Positions 46,003 through 54,522 of a stretch of DNA of 64,000 nucleotides are shown one piece after another. The translations under genes and the position numbers were made by a program. Position 1 is the stretch's first letter, and every line of letters starts with the position of its first letter. The DNA comes from Bin55 sp963667455 (GTDB taxonomy: Bacteria > Pseudomonadota > Gammaproteobacteria > Pseudomonadales > Azotimanducaceae): positions 391,840 to 455,839 of the forward strand of contig CAXXFR010000019.1 in NCBI GenBank assembly GCA_963667455.2, given 5' to 3'. The notes under the pieces are model-generated. The model searched no databases. It saw nothing but the letters and a program-made list of their open reading frames with translations, and was not told the DNA's origin.

Positions 46003-46275
46003 TCGGCAGACTCTAGCTGAATGTGTGCTTTGTACCCGAGATGCTCGATATCGCTAGAATACCTCAGGCTTGATCCGTGCCTCGAGCGAATGTGGCTCAC
46101 TGATCCCGATAGTTTCGTATCCATTGCCAAGGAGCCCGCCGCAAGCGGCATCCGAAGATACCTGCTATTTCGTATTTCTGGACGGTAGATTGCTGTCGAT
46201 TGTCGAACACGGTATACCACGACCGGTAACAGGAGATGAGATTCGCTGGGTCGATGTCCAATTGGTTGTCTTGCC
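46003..46275 (+). repeat. Partial duplicate of the nudC 5' region
   Basis: Nearly identical by eye to 51039-51305, which contains the nudC promoter and first 60 codons. The shared block begins TCGGCAGACTCTAGCTGAAT and ends with GCTGGGTCGATGTC. Confidence 0.85.
46090..46275 (+). pseudogene. Truncated, frameshifted 5' fragment of nudC
   Basis: Starts MWLTDPDSFVSIAKEP like the intact gene at 51123. A one-base insertion then shifts the frame (GAGCCCGCCGCAAG against GAGCCGCCGGAAG), and the similarity stops near 46275, before the zinc and Nudix motifs. It cannot encode a working enzyme. An IS481-like transposase relic begins about 50 bases further on, which may mark the rearrangement that broke it. 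Confidence 0.8.
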
Positions 46276-46325
46276 ATCTAAAATAGATGGAATTTTTCGG
46301 TGTAGAGAAATTTCGTGATGCATGG

Positions 46326-46585
46326 CTAGGCGGCCTCGCTCGTTTCGCCGGCTTGCTCAAGCTTCCAGAGAGCTTTTCTGGCCCATTCCTGCCACTTGGG
46401 AACCATCACGGCCAGACCGTTCTCGTAGACGTCGGCCGGCGTCATTGGATCTTCGTTCTCGTCGGGTCAAAGGGCCCAGTGCGGACGAACGCAGTTGTAG
46501 CGTTGGCGGAACTCCGCCATACACTGCCGGGCGTGCTTCGGACCGTCGTACAGGCACCAGTGCACCTCCTCTCTGTCATTGTCAA
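46326..46585 (-). mobile_element. Relic of an IS481/integrase-core transposase, C-terminal end
   Basis: On the minus strand the frame reads EEVHWCLYDGPKHARQCMAE, FRQRYNCVRPHWAL, an in-frame stop at 46467-46469, then MTPADVYENGLAVMVPKWQ, EWARKALWKLEQAG and a natural stop at 46326. The YN-x-x-RPH-x-AL motif followed by TPA-x-VY and PKWQ is typical of the C-terminus of integrase-core transposases. The rest of the gene and the inverted repeats are not found. Inactive. Confidence 0.65.
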
Positions 46586-47536
46586 GTACAAGTATCCCAC
46601 TTATGGCTAACAAAATGCCTGGCTAGACAAGACAAAGTATTCCAGTCCCGGCTCGGTCCCGACTCGCTTGATGTCAGCAGAGGAAGCAAATCGGCTGTCG
46701 AAATCGCTGCGGGAGGTCTAGAACCGCGTACACTGGGTGCTGACGTCGTGTTCGACTAGGGTCAAGCACGTAGACGAAGGACTAACGCGTAGCGAACTTT
46801 GGCATCATGCGTAATATGGTGCTTAACGACGTTTGACCGGAGGGCATTGACAAGGGGTGAAGTGCAAGCTTAACCTGACCGAATGGTACATCGAGCTCCT
46901 TGGGAAGCTGCTTCGGGTGAACTGCTAATTTCGTATGCAATTGCCCTACTAGAGACAGACCTTTGAGTATGACGTTACTGGAATATGATATGCTTGCACA
47001 TGGTGGAAAGAAAGATTGGACTGTGACAAGCGACGGAATTTGGTCTTGCTAGAGTTAGCGGGTGGTGCACGAGACTCACATATGCATGAACTGCAATACG
47101 GGGACGTAAGCAGATCGCGCGATAGGGTGACCGTAAGAAAGTCGAATCATGCCTTGACACGTCTGTTGAGACGTAGATTTGCAATGGACATTGGGCGAAC
47201 AGAAATCGTTTGCCCACATCCTCAAGACGAAGTAGTCAATGATCATTCCTTGCATGCGGCAATCATGGAAACCGAAGTGTGGAACCGGCTCGATCTTGGT
47301 CCTCGAAGTATACTTTCTGGTGATCTCCAAACCCTTTGCGCAAACTTTTGCTGATTCGGGAAGAACTGTAGCAGATTGGGGCCGAGACGACTGAGGATCG
47401 GCCTGGTCTGTAGGAAGGGAAACCTTAAGCAAGAACTGTCCAGTGAATCTTGTACATTGCCATTCGAGAACTCAATGGAAGTGCGGCCGAACCATCTTTA
47501 CATCACCCCAGCAACAAGAAGGAACTCGACAGAGTC
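46586..47536. other. Gap with no supported gene
   Basis: About 950 bases of decayed-looking sequence. A plus frame at 47016-47354 and a minus frame at 47076-47432 overlap each other; neither has convincing family features. Likely remnants of mobile or duplicated DNA. Confidence 0.5.
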
Positions 47537-48081
47537 ATGAGTAGATTGAGATATCAGACAAGATCTTGCGTGAGTATCGCATTTGTAGCATTGCTACTCT
47601 TGTCCATCACTTTGTATGCGAACTTGGGCAATTCAAACAACGTTGGGGCAGTGCTCCAAGCCCCAGAAGATCCACATCCGGAAGATACATGTGCAAGACG
47701 ATACTTCGACTGTTTGGGAGAAGCCAAAAGAAAATATGATATACTTACAGCAGGAATTAGTAAGAAACATAAGGAGGATGTGGACAGGCAATTTGAAATA
47801 TATGAGAGCAAGTTAAGGGAATGTATAAGAATAGATGTGATAATTTCTTACAAGTTGAACTTAACGCCTACCTCCAATTATCTCACATGATTCCTTTCTT
47901 AGACCAAAAGTACGATTTTGATACTAAGGCCGCATTTAGGGAGTGGGGGAGAGATCGACTAAATTGCATATCCCGATATCATGGTTGCATGGGAGGGACC
48001 CAATCGGCATTTCTCGACACCGAAGAAGGGAACAATAGTACGGAAGAAGCTCAGGCAAGGGCGGTAAGCCTTCACTGTTAG
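47537..48081 (+). pseudogene. Cys-rich exported protein gene with apparent frameshift
   Basis: The first frame starts MSRLRYQTRSC, has a signal or membrane helix (VSIAFVALLLLSITLYANLG) and continues with DTCARRYFDCLGEAKRKYD into a charged helix, then becomes unlikely after SKLREC near 47820. From there the next frame reads on with protein-like sequence: NRCDNFLQVELNAYLQL, AAFREWGRDRLNCISRYHGC and a stop at 48081. Joined, this is about 180 residues with six or more cysteines. No known family. Read as frames, 47537-47890 alone would be a 117-residue protein. Confidence 0.45.
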
Positions 48082-48289
48082 TTTGTAGAGTGTCCCTCTC
48101 GCCACGCATTGAAGTCCAGTAATGAAGCATTGAGTTTGAGATTTCTCAATGTTGCAACCAGAACAGTCTGAATGCCTGCGTTTCACATCTACGGAGGCTG
48201 GCGCAAGATTCGTGGATTTTTCCACTGTGAGAGGAACTTTCGGCGCGTGCGTAAGGTCTAACACGTCGACGGATCGAATGGTGCACTTC

Positions 48290-48958
48290 TATGGGCACAA
48301 ATTCATCGTTGACGATGCCCGGATCCACCGATTCGATTTCCCGCAATTCAGCAGAGTATGTGCCGGCCAACTCGCTGGCCCCTCCTGATGCGGGAGAAGG
48401 GCAACCAGAGCGAACTGCACGAAGACTTCAGGTGGTTCACGGAGAGTCCCGGCTCCCACGTTCGCAGAATCACCGCCGAAACTTTGTAGTAGGACTATGG
48501 TCGCATAGAGACCCGGAGGGGCAATCTGTACTGTGGATGCGGATTAGGTGCAGGACGAACGCCACTTGCCACAGGACTGGGTTAAAGACGTTGGTTCGGG
48601 TCGAGCGGTGACGCACGGTCGTTGTCGTGGGACCAAGGTCGGACATCCACCATATCTCGAGCCACGAACTGACGACGAGACGAACCGACTGGTTGGCAAG
48701 CACCGGGAGATTAAGAACAGCCTGCACTTAGTTCTTGACTTGACGTTCGACGAGGATAGGTCCCGCAGCCGCAAGGGCAGTGTAGCTACGAAGCTCACCA
48801 ACGTTCGCAAAATGGTTCCCAATGCCATCCGACTGAACAACACCTATTGGCGTGAAACGCAAAATGAAACTTGCCGGATGGAATCGCGCACTCTTGAAGA
48901 AACTGCTATTGCACACGAATTAAATTCGTGTGGAACTGCTTTGACTTCACTGCCCTAA
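48290..48958 (+). mobile_element. Relic of an ISAs1-family transposase
   Basis: Pieces in different frames match the ISAs1/H-repeat transposase order: EKGNQSELHEDFRWF near 48395, then two stop codons, DYGRIETRRGN near 48495, and the C-terminal REIKNSLHLVLDLTFDEDRS with SRKGSVATKLTNVRKM near 48700-48810. Earlier sequence from 48290 (STDSISRNSAEYV) fits the domain before it. Stops and frameshifts show it is dead. No inverted repeats were identified. Confidence 0.65.
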
Positions 48959-49044
48959 GGTTGGCATTGCACAGGAACCTATGCTAATATACTCAAATCG
49001 AGTAGCCGAAAGTCTGTGAGGCGAACTCACAAAGGTAGTGAGCA

Positions 49045-49887
49045 ATGTATGAACGGGAACCACACTTATGGGGCCAGATGTCTTCCAGATATCAGACTGC
49101 GAGTACGTATTGGACTTGGCAGATGCTGACCTTTGAACGAACGACCATGTACGTCCGGCTTTTTGGATTCGTGATGGTCGCGTTTGCATTCTTTCCAGGC
49201 TCGCTATCAGGCAACGAATCTCTTCAGGCTTCAGACGAGTCCGAAGGAACCGAAATTAGACTCTCGCTTGAAAGAACCAACGAAGTAACCGAATTCACAG
49301 TAGACGAAGTTAACGAGTTCGGGTCGAGTCAGAGCTTGGAAAAGGGATACGAAACTCTGTTGCAGGTTCTTGTAGGTTCGGCCAAAGAGCTTAAAATAGA
49401 GTCAGATAAGATCGAGTCTCTAGAAAAGGCCGTTTCGACGATTCACGAGAGATATTCCGAATCATCCCTCATTCCGTTGATACTGGGTGAGATTGGAGAC
49501 ACTTTGAAATTGGAGTATGAGACTTGGGGTAGAGTCAGTGAGTCTAGTTATACAGAAAGCATAGTTAAGGAGAATATTGAATCTCGTTCGTTACCACTCA
49601 CGGTAGAAGATTTTGTCCCTACAACCCCAAATTCGTGTGAAAAAGAGGTCATACAGGAAGCCAAGGAATACTTTCGTTCGTCGCATGAATCACTAATATC
49701 TAAAATAGTGGATATTTCAGAACAAGAGCAGGAGGAACTGGAATTACAAAGGACGCTTGTGAATATCACGATCGCAATGACCGAGGAAAGTGGTGATCTT
49801 TTAGAACTCTTAGAAAAGAAATTCTCGTGTAGGGAAAGCGAATCGACGATTCTTGAACAAGAGGAAGAAATTCCGAGTAGCGAGTAG
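49045..49887 (+). CDS. Exported protein of unknown family, paralog 2
   Basis: A 280-residue protein from the ATG at 49045, which has AAAGGTAG upstream; an ATG at 49147 directly before the signal (MYVRLFGFVMVAFAFFPGSL) would give 246. The mature protein is highly acidic and helical with two cysteines, one in PNSCEKEVIQEAKEYFR and one in LEKKFSCRESES. It is a diverged paralog of the gene at 44907, with shared landmarks listed there. The AT-rich codons differ from the housekeeping genes, suggesting foreign origin or weak selection. Confidence 0.55.
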   Translation: MYEREPHLWGQMSSRYQTASTYWTWQMLTFERTTMYVRLFGFVMVAFAFFPGSLSGNESLQASDESEGTEIRLSLERTNEVTEFTVDEVNEFGSSQSLEKGYETLLQVLVGSAKELKIESDKIESLEKAVSTIHERYSESSLIPLILGEIGDTLKLEYETWGRVSESSYTESIVKENIESRSLPLTVEDFVPTTPNSCEKEVIQEAKEYFRSSHESLISKIVDISEQEQEELELQRTLVNITIAMTEESGDLLELLEKKFSCRESESTILEQEEEIPSSE

Positions 49888-50510
49888 ATAAGTATTGAAC
49901 GAATTGTCGATGATTCTCCGATAGTATCTCGATTACTTTTTGAATTAGGTAATTGCATCTTTCAGACTCTGAGGAGCTTTTCGGCTTGAATGTAGAAGTC
50001 TATGGACTTGCTCCTAATAAAGTTAGTTGAATCCAAGCAACTTTTTGATTTTTCTTGATTATCGTGAACCACAGGGAGTTTTCCGCCCGCATGTGCGATT
50101 CCAACTGAATGGCCTCTTGAGGGAGAGCTTGCGCACCGTTCTGAACATCGCAGATTAGGCCGTTGTAGCCAAGTTTGCGGAACGCGAAAGGGAACTGGAG
50201 CGAACGCGAAAAATTGTGTGTACTGCAGATTAAACTGCGTGATAGAGAATGGTAAGAGCGAGGTACTGATTCGCTTTCACTGTAGTAGCGAGATCTACCG
50301 TTGAACCTACTGCGCTCTCACTGGCTCGAATATGACGAGGTTGGTACACAAGGACGAGTGGAGAATGCAAACGGGAGCGACTGACGTTGAATGAATCCTC
50401 CAAGCGATGCGGCATCAGCTACCGATTGGTTAGCCACCACGTTGGACTTCACCACAAGATCTTGAACCAACCGCGTCTGCGGACGATGTAGATGTTGAGT
50501 AAACCTGCAC
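49888..50510. other. Gap with no supported gene
   Basis: About 620 bases with many stops in all frames. Short protein-like scraps (for example AVVAKFAERERELERTRKIV near 50160-50220) suggest decayed coding DNA. Nothing intact. Confidence 0.5.
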
Positions 50511-50717
50511 TTGAACACCGTGAAAAACCTACACTTGACGATGAGGAAGATGATCAACGACTTTCATCATGGAGTTTCTACGAGGTATCTCGACAGCTAC
50601 GTGGCCTGGATGTCGTGCTCCAAATTTCGCGTGGACAAGAGCTGGGAACCTGCCTTTCTCGGCCGACTACTGAATGACTCAAAGACTGCTGCATATGTGC
50701 CAGCTTGCCTCAGTTAG
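50511..50717 (+). pseudogene. Possible transposase C-terminal scrap
   Basis: A frame reading LNTVKNLHLTMRKMIND, FHHGVSTRYLDSYVAWM and KSWEPAFLGRLLND. The NT-V-x-N-x-x-x-x-x-[RK] opening and the [RY]YLDSYVAW pattern recall C-terminal ends of ISXO2/IS1595-like transposases, but the resemblance is weak and no upstream part is intact. Confidence 0.25.
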
Positions 50718-50820
50718 CTAATTCGTAGTGATCTGTAGGTTGACAACGCGTCAAACGGTTTACGCAACGACGATAAGACATGTGCACTGAACAATAGTCT
50801 ACCTAAGGATCACACCTAAT
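50711..50820 (+). repeat. Upstream repeat, copy B
   Basis: Resembles 44831-44948 (ATTCGTAGT, GCACTGAACAAT, TCACACCT in order) but has no open frame after it. It lies about 220 bases before the nudC repeat, whereas copy A lies over 1 kb before its own. Confidence 0.5.
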
Positions 50821-51038
50821 GCAATTAGACTCTACACACTGAGATCAGGTAACAGTATCATCGTAATAGTGATAGAGGGGAGGAATAACCCGCTAGCTAA
50901 TGTCTGTTGGAGATTGGGACAAACATGTACATCAGTGCTCGCTAGCTTGTTTTCAGTCCATGAGTTGTTTCTCGTTTACAACAATCCATTGTAATTGTTA
51001 GCAGGGTGGTTGAAGGTTACTTGCTCAGTTGATAGACT

Positions 51039-51305
51039 TCGGCAGACTCTAGCTGAATGTGCTCCGAATTGAAGAGCGCGGAATCGCTAGAATACCGTTG
51101 GCCTGATCCGCGCATCGATTGAATGTGGCTCACTGACCCCGATAGTTTTGTATCCATTGCCAAGGAGCCGCCGGAAGCGGCATCCGAAGATACCCTTTAT
51201 TTCGTATTTCTCGACGGTAGATTGCTGTCGATTGTCGAGCACGGTTTACCACGACCCATAACAGCAAATGAGTTTCCGCTGGGTCGATGTCGAAGTTGTC
51301 GCCAA
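51039..51305 (+). repeat. nudC 5' region, intact partner of the partial duplicate
   Basis: Partner of 46003-46275. Includes about 84 bases upstream of the nudC ATG and its first 60 codons. The two copies are about 5.04 kb apart in the same orientation. Confidence 0.85.
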
Positions 51306-51968
51306 GATCTACCTGGGCACTTGGCGCGAAAAAACACTGTTTTCGCAATTGACGCCTCCGGTTCGTGCTCGGAACCCTATGTCTTAGGCGAGCTTCGGAG
51401 TTGGTTGGGACGGGTCGAATCGAGTCTGTTCTACTTAGCTGGCCGTGCTAAGCAGATTGTGGACTGGAATCGAGACCACACACACTGCGGTCGTTGTGGT
51501 ACTCCCACGGAAGATCACCACTCAGATCGCGCGAAGCAGTGCCCGGATTGCGGCATGATCAGCTATCCCCGTTTGAGCCCCAGCATTATTGTTCTAGTCC
51601 GGCGTTGCGACGAAGCCCTTCTTGCACGCAACGCTAGCTGGCCGCATGGAATGTACAGCACTATTGCAGGCTTTGTGGAACCCGGAGAATCCATCGAACA
51701 GACAGTTCATCGGGAGGTCCTCGAAGAGGTGGGTTTGAGAGTTACCAATCTTCGGTATATGGGTAGTCAGCCTTGGCCATTTCCCAACTCGTTGATGCTA
51801 GGATTTCACGCTGACTACGAATCTGGCGAAATCTCGTGCAATGATGAGGAAATCGCGGAAGCTGATTGGTTTAGGTACGACAACTTGCCCAACCGACCAG
51901 GAGGAACCGCAATATCAGGCTGGCTTATCGACTCGTTCGTGAAAGAAAAGTCTGCATCGGCATCCTAG
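51123..51968 (+). CDS. nudC: NAD(H) pyrophosphatase / NAD-capped RNA decapping enzyme
   Basis: A 281-residue Nudix hydrolase that cleaves NADH to NMNH and AMP and removes NAD caps from RNA. A zinc ribbon uses Cys122, Cys125, Cys140 and Cys143 (CGRCG ... CPDCG). The Nudix box spans residues 183-205 and includes GESIEQTVHREVLEEVG. The NudC-specific SQPWPFPNS follows at 215-223. Start at 51123, the same ATG as in the broken duplicate at 46090. The N-terminal domain is ordinary. It borders the rearranged region, and its promoter lies inside the duplicated block. Confidence 0.93.
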   Translation: MWLTDPDSFVSIAKEPPEAASEDTLYFVFLDGRLLSIVEHGLPRPITANEFPLGRCRSCRQDLPGHLARKNTVFAIDASGSCSEPYVLGELRSWLGRVESSLFYLAGRAKQIVDWNRDHTHCGRCGTPTEDHHSDRAKQCPDCGMISYPRLSPSIIVLVRRCDEALLARNASWPHGMYSTIAGFVEPGESIEQTVHREVLEEVGLRVTNLRYMGSQPWPFPNSLMLGFHADYESGEISCNDEEIAEADWFRYDNLPNRPGGTAISGWLIDSFVKEKSASAS

Positions 51969-51980
51969 AAAACGCTGAAG

Positions 51981-52319
51981 CTAATCTGGTGCTGACTGCG
52001 ATCGTCCAACCTGAAACATCGCCATGAGAGGAAAAAGGGCGGTCAAGTATCCGTTCGAGCGAATCCTTCCGTTCAGAAATGCGGATCCAAGGTCGGTAGT
52101 TCCTTGCAAGATGCCGGTGGCCGTGCTCCAAGAGTCAAAGGTGAACACAGGTATCGTGTCGTTGACAGTGTTTCCGCTAACGGATGAAACCGTACCTTCC
52201 GACGAAGAAACTAGAATCCTTTCATCGCCGACCTGCAGAACGGCAGTTACATCTTCTGCCAAACTGTGGACTGGACGACCAGTCTTGGACAATAGCTCTA
52301 TGCATTCTTTACGATTCAC
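51981..52319 (-). CDS. SCP2 sterol-binding-like small protein
   Basis: A 112-residue protein starting GTG at 52319, convergent with nudC and divergent from sohB. The segment TFDSWSTATGILQGTTDLGS followed by AFLNGRIRSNGYLTALFPLM resembles the SCP2 lipid-binding fold, in which a hydrophobic tunnel holds lipids; similar small proteins include UbiJ- and UbiT-type accessory factors. The match is by pattern only, and ligand and role are unknown. Confidence 0.55.
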   Translation of the reverse strand: MNRKECIELLSKTGRPVHSLAEDVTAVLQVGDERILVSSSEGTVSSVSGNTVNDTIPVFTFDSWSTATGILQGTTDLGSAFLNGRIRSNGYLTALFPLMAMFQVGRSQSAPD

Positions 52320-52408
52320 GGGAGCAATTCGGTCTCTTCGTTACATCCGCGTCCACAGGTCAAGCGGTGGTTATTCACAAGCAATCCAACTGAGGCAACC
52401 CTGATTTC

Positions 52409-53491
52409 ATGGAATTTCTCTTCGATTATGTGTCGTTCCTGCTAAAAGTCGCAACCGTGGCGGCGGCAATCATTGTGATCGTGACGGTCATTGCCGCCTC
52501 GAGCATGAAGAGACAACACAAGGATACATTCGGCCACCTGGAAATTCGACACGTAAACGACGTATTCGAACAAATGAAGTCGATTCTCGAGCAGGCTGGT
52601 CAGACGCCGGAGGAACGCAAGAAAAAGGCCAAGGAAGACAAACGCAAGAAGAAGGATAAGAAGGGAGAGTCGCAAAGTTCCGAAGACGGTCAAGAGGCCG
52701 AGGCAGAAGGCGAGTCAGCCGACACTGACGATGCCGACGATGCCGAACGCAAGCGCAACCTCTACGTTATGAACTTTGAAGGGGATGTGGAGGCGTCGCG
52801 AACGAACACATTGCGGCTCGAGGTATCCGCTGTACTGACCAACATTCAGGAGAACGACGAAGTCCTTGTTCGAGTGGAGAGCGTTGGTGGTTTGGTGCAC
52901 TCCTACGGCTATGCAGCTTCTCAACTGATGCGTCTACGGAAAGCTGGGGTTCACCTCACCGTTGCGGTAGACAAGGTCGCCGCGAGCGGCGGTTATATGC
53001 TCGCGGTCGTAGCCGACAAGATCATCGCTGCGCCATTTGCGGTTGTGGGATCGATCGGAGTAGCCGCCGAACTTCCCAACCTCAATCGCCTGCTTAAGAA
53101 GCACGATGTCGATTATGAAATCTTTACTGCCGGCAAGTACAAGCGGACGCTGTCCGTGCTTGGCGAGAATACGGACGAAGCCCGCCAGAAATTCACCGAA
53201 GAGATCGAGGACGTGCACGGTCTCTTCAAAGAGTTTGTGAGCGAGAACCGTTCTCAGGTAGATCTCGAGGTGGTCTCTACGGGCGAGACTTGGTACGGAG
53301 AACGTGCGATGAAGATCAATCTCGTCGATGAGCTACAGACAAGCGACGAATACATCATGAACGCCTGCAAAGACGCTAATGTCTACGAAGTCTCGTGGTC
53401 AGTCCCCAAGAAGTCGTTTTCAGCGACGATTTCAGAGTCACTGGAAACCGTCGTCGCGGCTTGGAAACGAATTACGGGAAGATTTTCATGA
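52409..53491 (+). CDS. sohB: Protease SohB (S49 family)
   Basis: A 360-residue inner-membrane serine protease related to signal peptide peptidase SppA. One membrane helix near residues 10-31 is followed by a charged Lys/Glu linker (about 70-118). The catalytic core has RVESVGGLVHSYGYAASQLM, the nucleophile Ser in VAASGGYMLAVVADKI, and VVGSIGV with the Lys in the following helix region (FTAGKYKRTL). It overlaps the next gene by ATGA, an arrangement that seems unrelated in function. Confidence 0.92.
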   Translation: MEFLFDYVSFLLKVATVAAAIIVIVTVIAASSMKRQHKDTFGHLEIRHVNDVFEQMKSILEQAGQTPEERKKKAKEDKRKKKDKKGESQSSEDGQEAEAEGESADTDDADDAERKRNLYVMNFEGDVEASRTNTLRLEVSAVLTNIQENDEVLVRVESVGGLVHSYGYAASQLMRLRKAGVHLTVAVDKVAASGGYMLAVVADKIIAAPFAVVGSIGVAAELPNLNRLLKKHDVDYEIFTAGKYKRTLSVLGENTDEARQKFTEEIEDVHGLFKEFVSENRSQVDLEVVSTGETWYGERAMKINLVDELQTSDEYIMNACKDANVYEVSWSVPKKSFSATISESLETVVAAWKRITGRFS

Positions 53492-54486
53492 CTTCATTTC
53501 GAGCACTACGTGTCGAACGATCCGACGAAGGCTCGTATTCGCGCAACGTCGTTGAGCGTAACGTTGCTGACTTGCCACCGGGCGAGTTGTTAATCGACGT
53601 TCACTACTCGTCGTTGAATTACAAGGATGCTCTCTCGAGCACAGGGGCACCTGGTGTCACAAGAAACTATCCACACACGCCGGGAATCGATGTCGCTGGA
53701 GTAGTAGTCGAGTCGGAATCTAGCTCGTTTCAGCCTGGGGACTCAGTAATTGCAATTGGATTCGACCTTGGCATGGATACGGACGGAGGCTTTGGACAAC
53801 GAGTTCGGATCCCCGGAAGCTGGGCGTTGCCGTTGCCGGAAGGGTTAACTCTACGAGAGAGCATGATTCTTGGTACAGCTGGTTTCACCGCGGCGTTATG
53901 TATCGCAAAGCTCGAGTCCGTGGGGATGTCGGTCAACGACGGACCGGTTCTAGTCACCGGATCGACTGGAGGGGTGGGGAGCGTAGCAGTCAAGTTGTTG
54001 AGTCAGAACGGCTACGAAACTCATGCCGTAACTGGCAAGCCTGAGCAAGCGGATTTCCTGAAGTCTCTCGGAGCGTCCGCCGTGATGTCTCGTGAGGATG
54101 CACTGGACGGGTCACATCGTCCATTGCAACGCGAGACGTGGGGCGGAGTTGTCGATACCGTCGGGGGCGAGATGATGATGAATGCCATCAAGGCCCTACG
54201 TTACGGAAGGAGTCTTGCAGCTTGTGGGCTTGTGTCCTCGCCGGCGTTCAACGGCACAGTATTGCCTTTCATTTTGCGCCACGTCAATTTGCTTGGCGTG
54301 GACTCTGTCGAGCTTCCCATCGCGAACAAAGGGTATATTTGGAACAGGCTCTCAACAGATTGGAAAATCGACGATCTCGAGTCTCTCGCAACGACGCTTA
54401 CCCTCGATACGTTGTCCGACGCCATTGACCGGATATTGGACGGACAAATGGTGGGCCGAGGTCTGGTGGACCTACGGAGCAGCTAA
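53488..54486 (+). CDS. acuI: Acrylyl-CoA reductase / YhdH-YhfP quinone oxidoreductase family
   Basis: A 332-residue zinc-free medium-chain dehydrogenase/reductase. The AcuI/YhdH branch is recognised by YSSLNYKDALSSTGAPGVTR, PHTPGIDVAGVV, VLVTGSTGGVGSVAVKLL for NADPH, and the later AACGLVSSPAFNGTVLPFIL and FILRHVNLLGVDSVE. AcuI reduces acryloyl-CoA to propionyl-CoA, for example in DMSP or 3-hydroxypropionate breakdown, and protects cells from acrylate. The start was moved to ATG at 53488, which overlaps the sohB stop. No other DMSP genes are nearby, so the substrate is inferred from family only. Confidence 0.85.
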   Translation: MTSFRALRVERSDEGSYSRNVVERNVADLPPGELLIDVHYSSLNYKDALSSTGAPGVTRNYPHTPGIDVAGVVVESESSSFQPGDSVIAIGFDLGMDTDGGFGQRVRIPGSWALPLPEGLTLRESMILGTAGFTAALCIAKLESVGMSVNDGPVLVTGSTGGVGSVAVKLLSQNGYETHAVTGKPEQADFLKSLGASAVMSREDALDGSHRPLQRETWGGVVDTVGGEMMMNAIKALRYGRSLAACGLVSSPAFNGTVLPFILRHVNLLGVDSVELPIANKGYIWNRLSTDWKIDDLESLATTLTLDTLSDAIDRILDGQMVGRGLVDLRSS

Positions 54487-54522
54487 CGAATCCTAGACTG
54501 ATTGGTCGAGTTGCACCGGCAT

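Noticed and set aside
46287..46610. 107-residue plus frame
   Set aside because: It is the antisense of the IS481-like transposase relic, whose conserved motifs are on the minus strand.
47016..47354. Plus frame with a faint tyrosine-recombinase-like stretch (GARDSHMHELQYGDV)
   Set aside because: The catalytic Arg, His and Tyr order cannot be followed further, and the rest of the frame has no similarity to integrases.
47076..47432. 118-residue minus frame
   Set aside because: Overlaps the previous frame, with no signal, helix pattern or motif; cannot tell it from chance.
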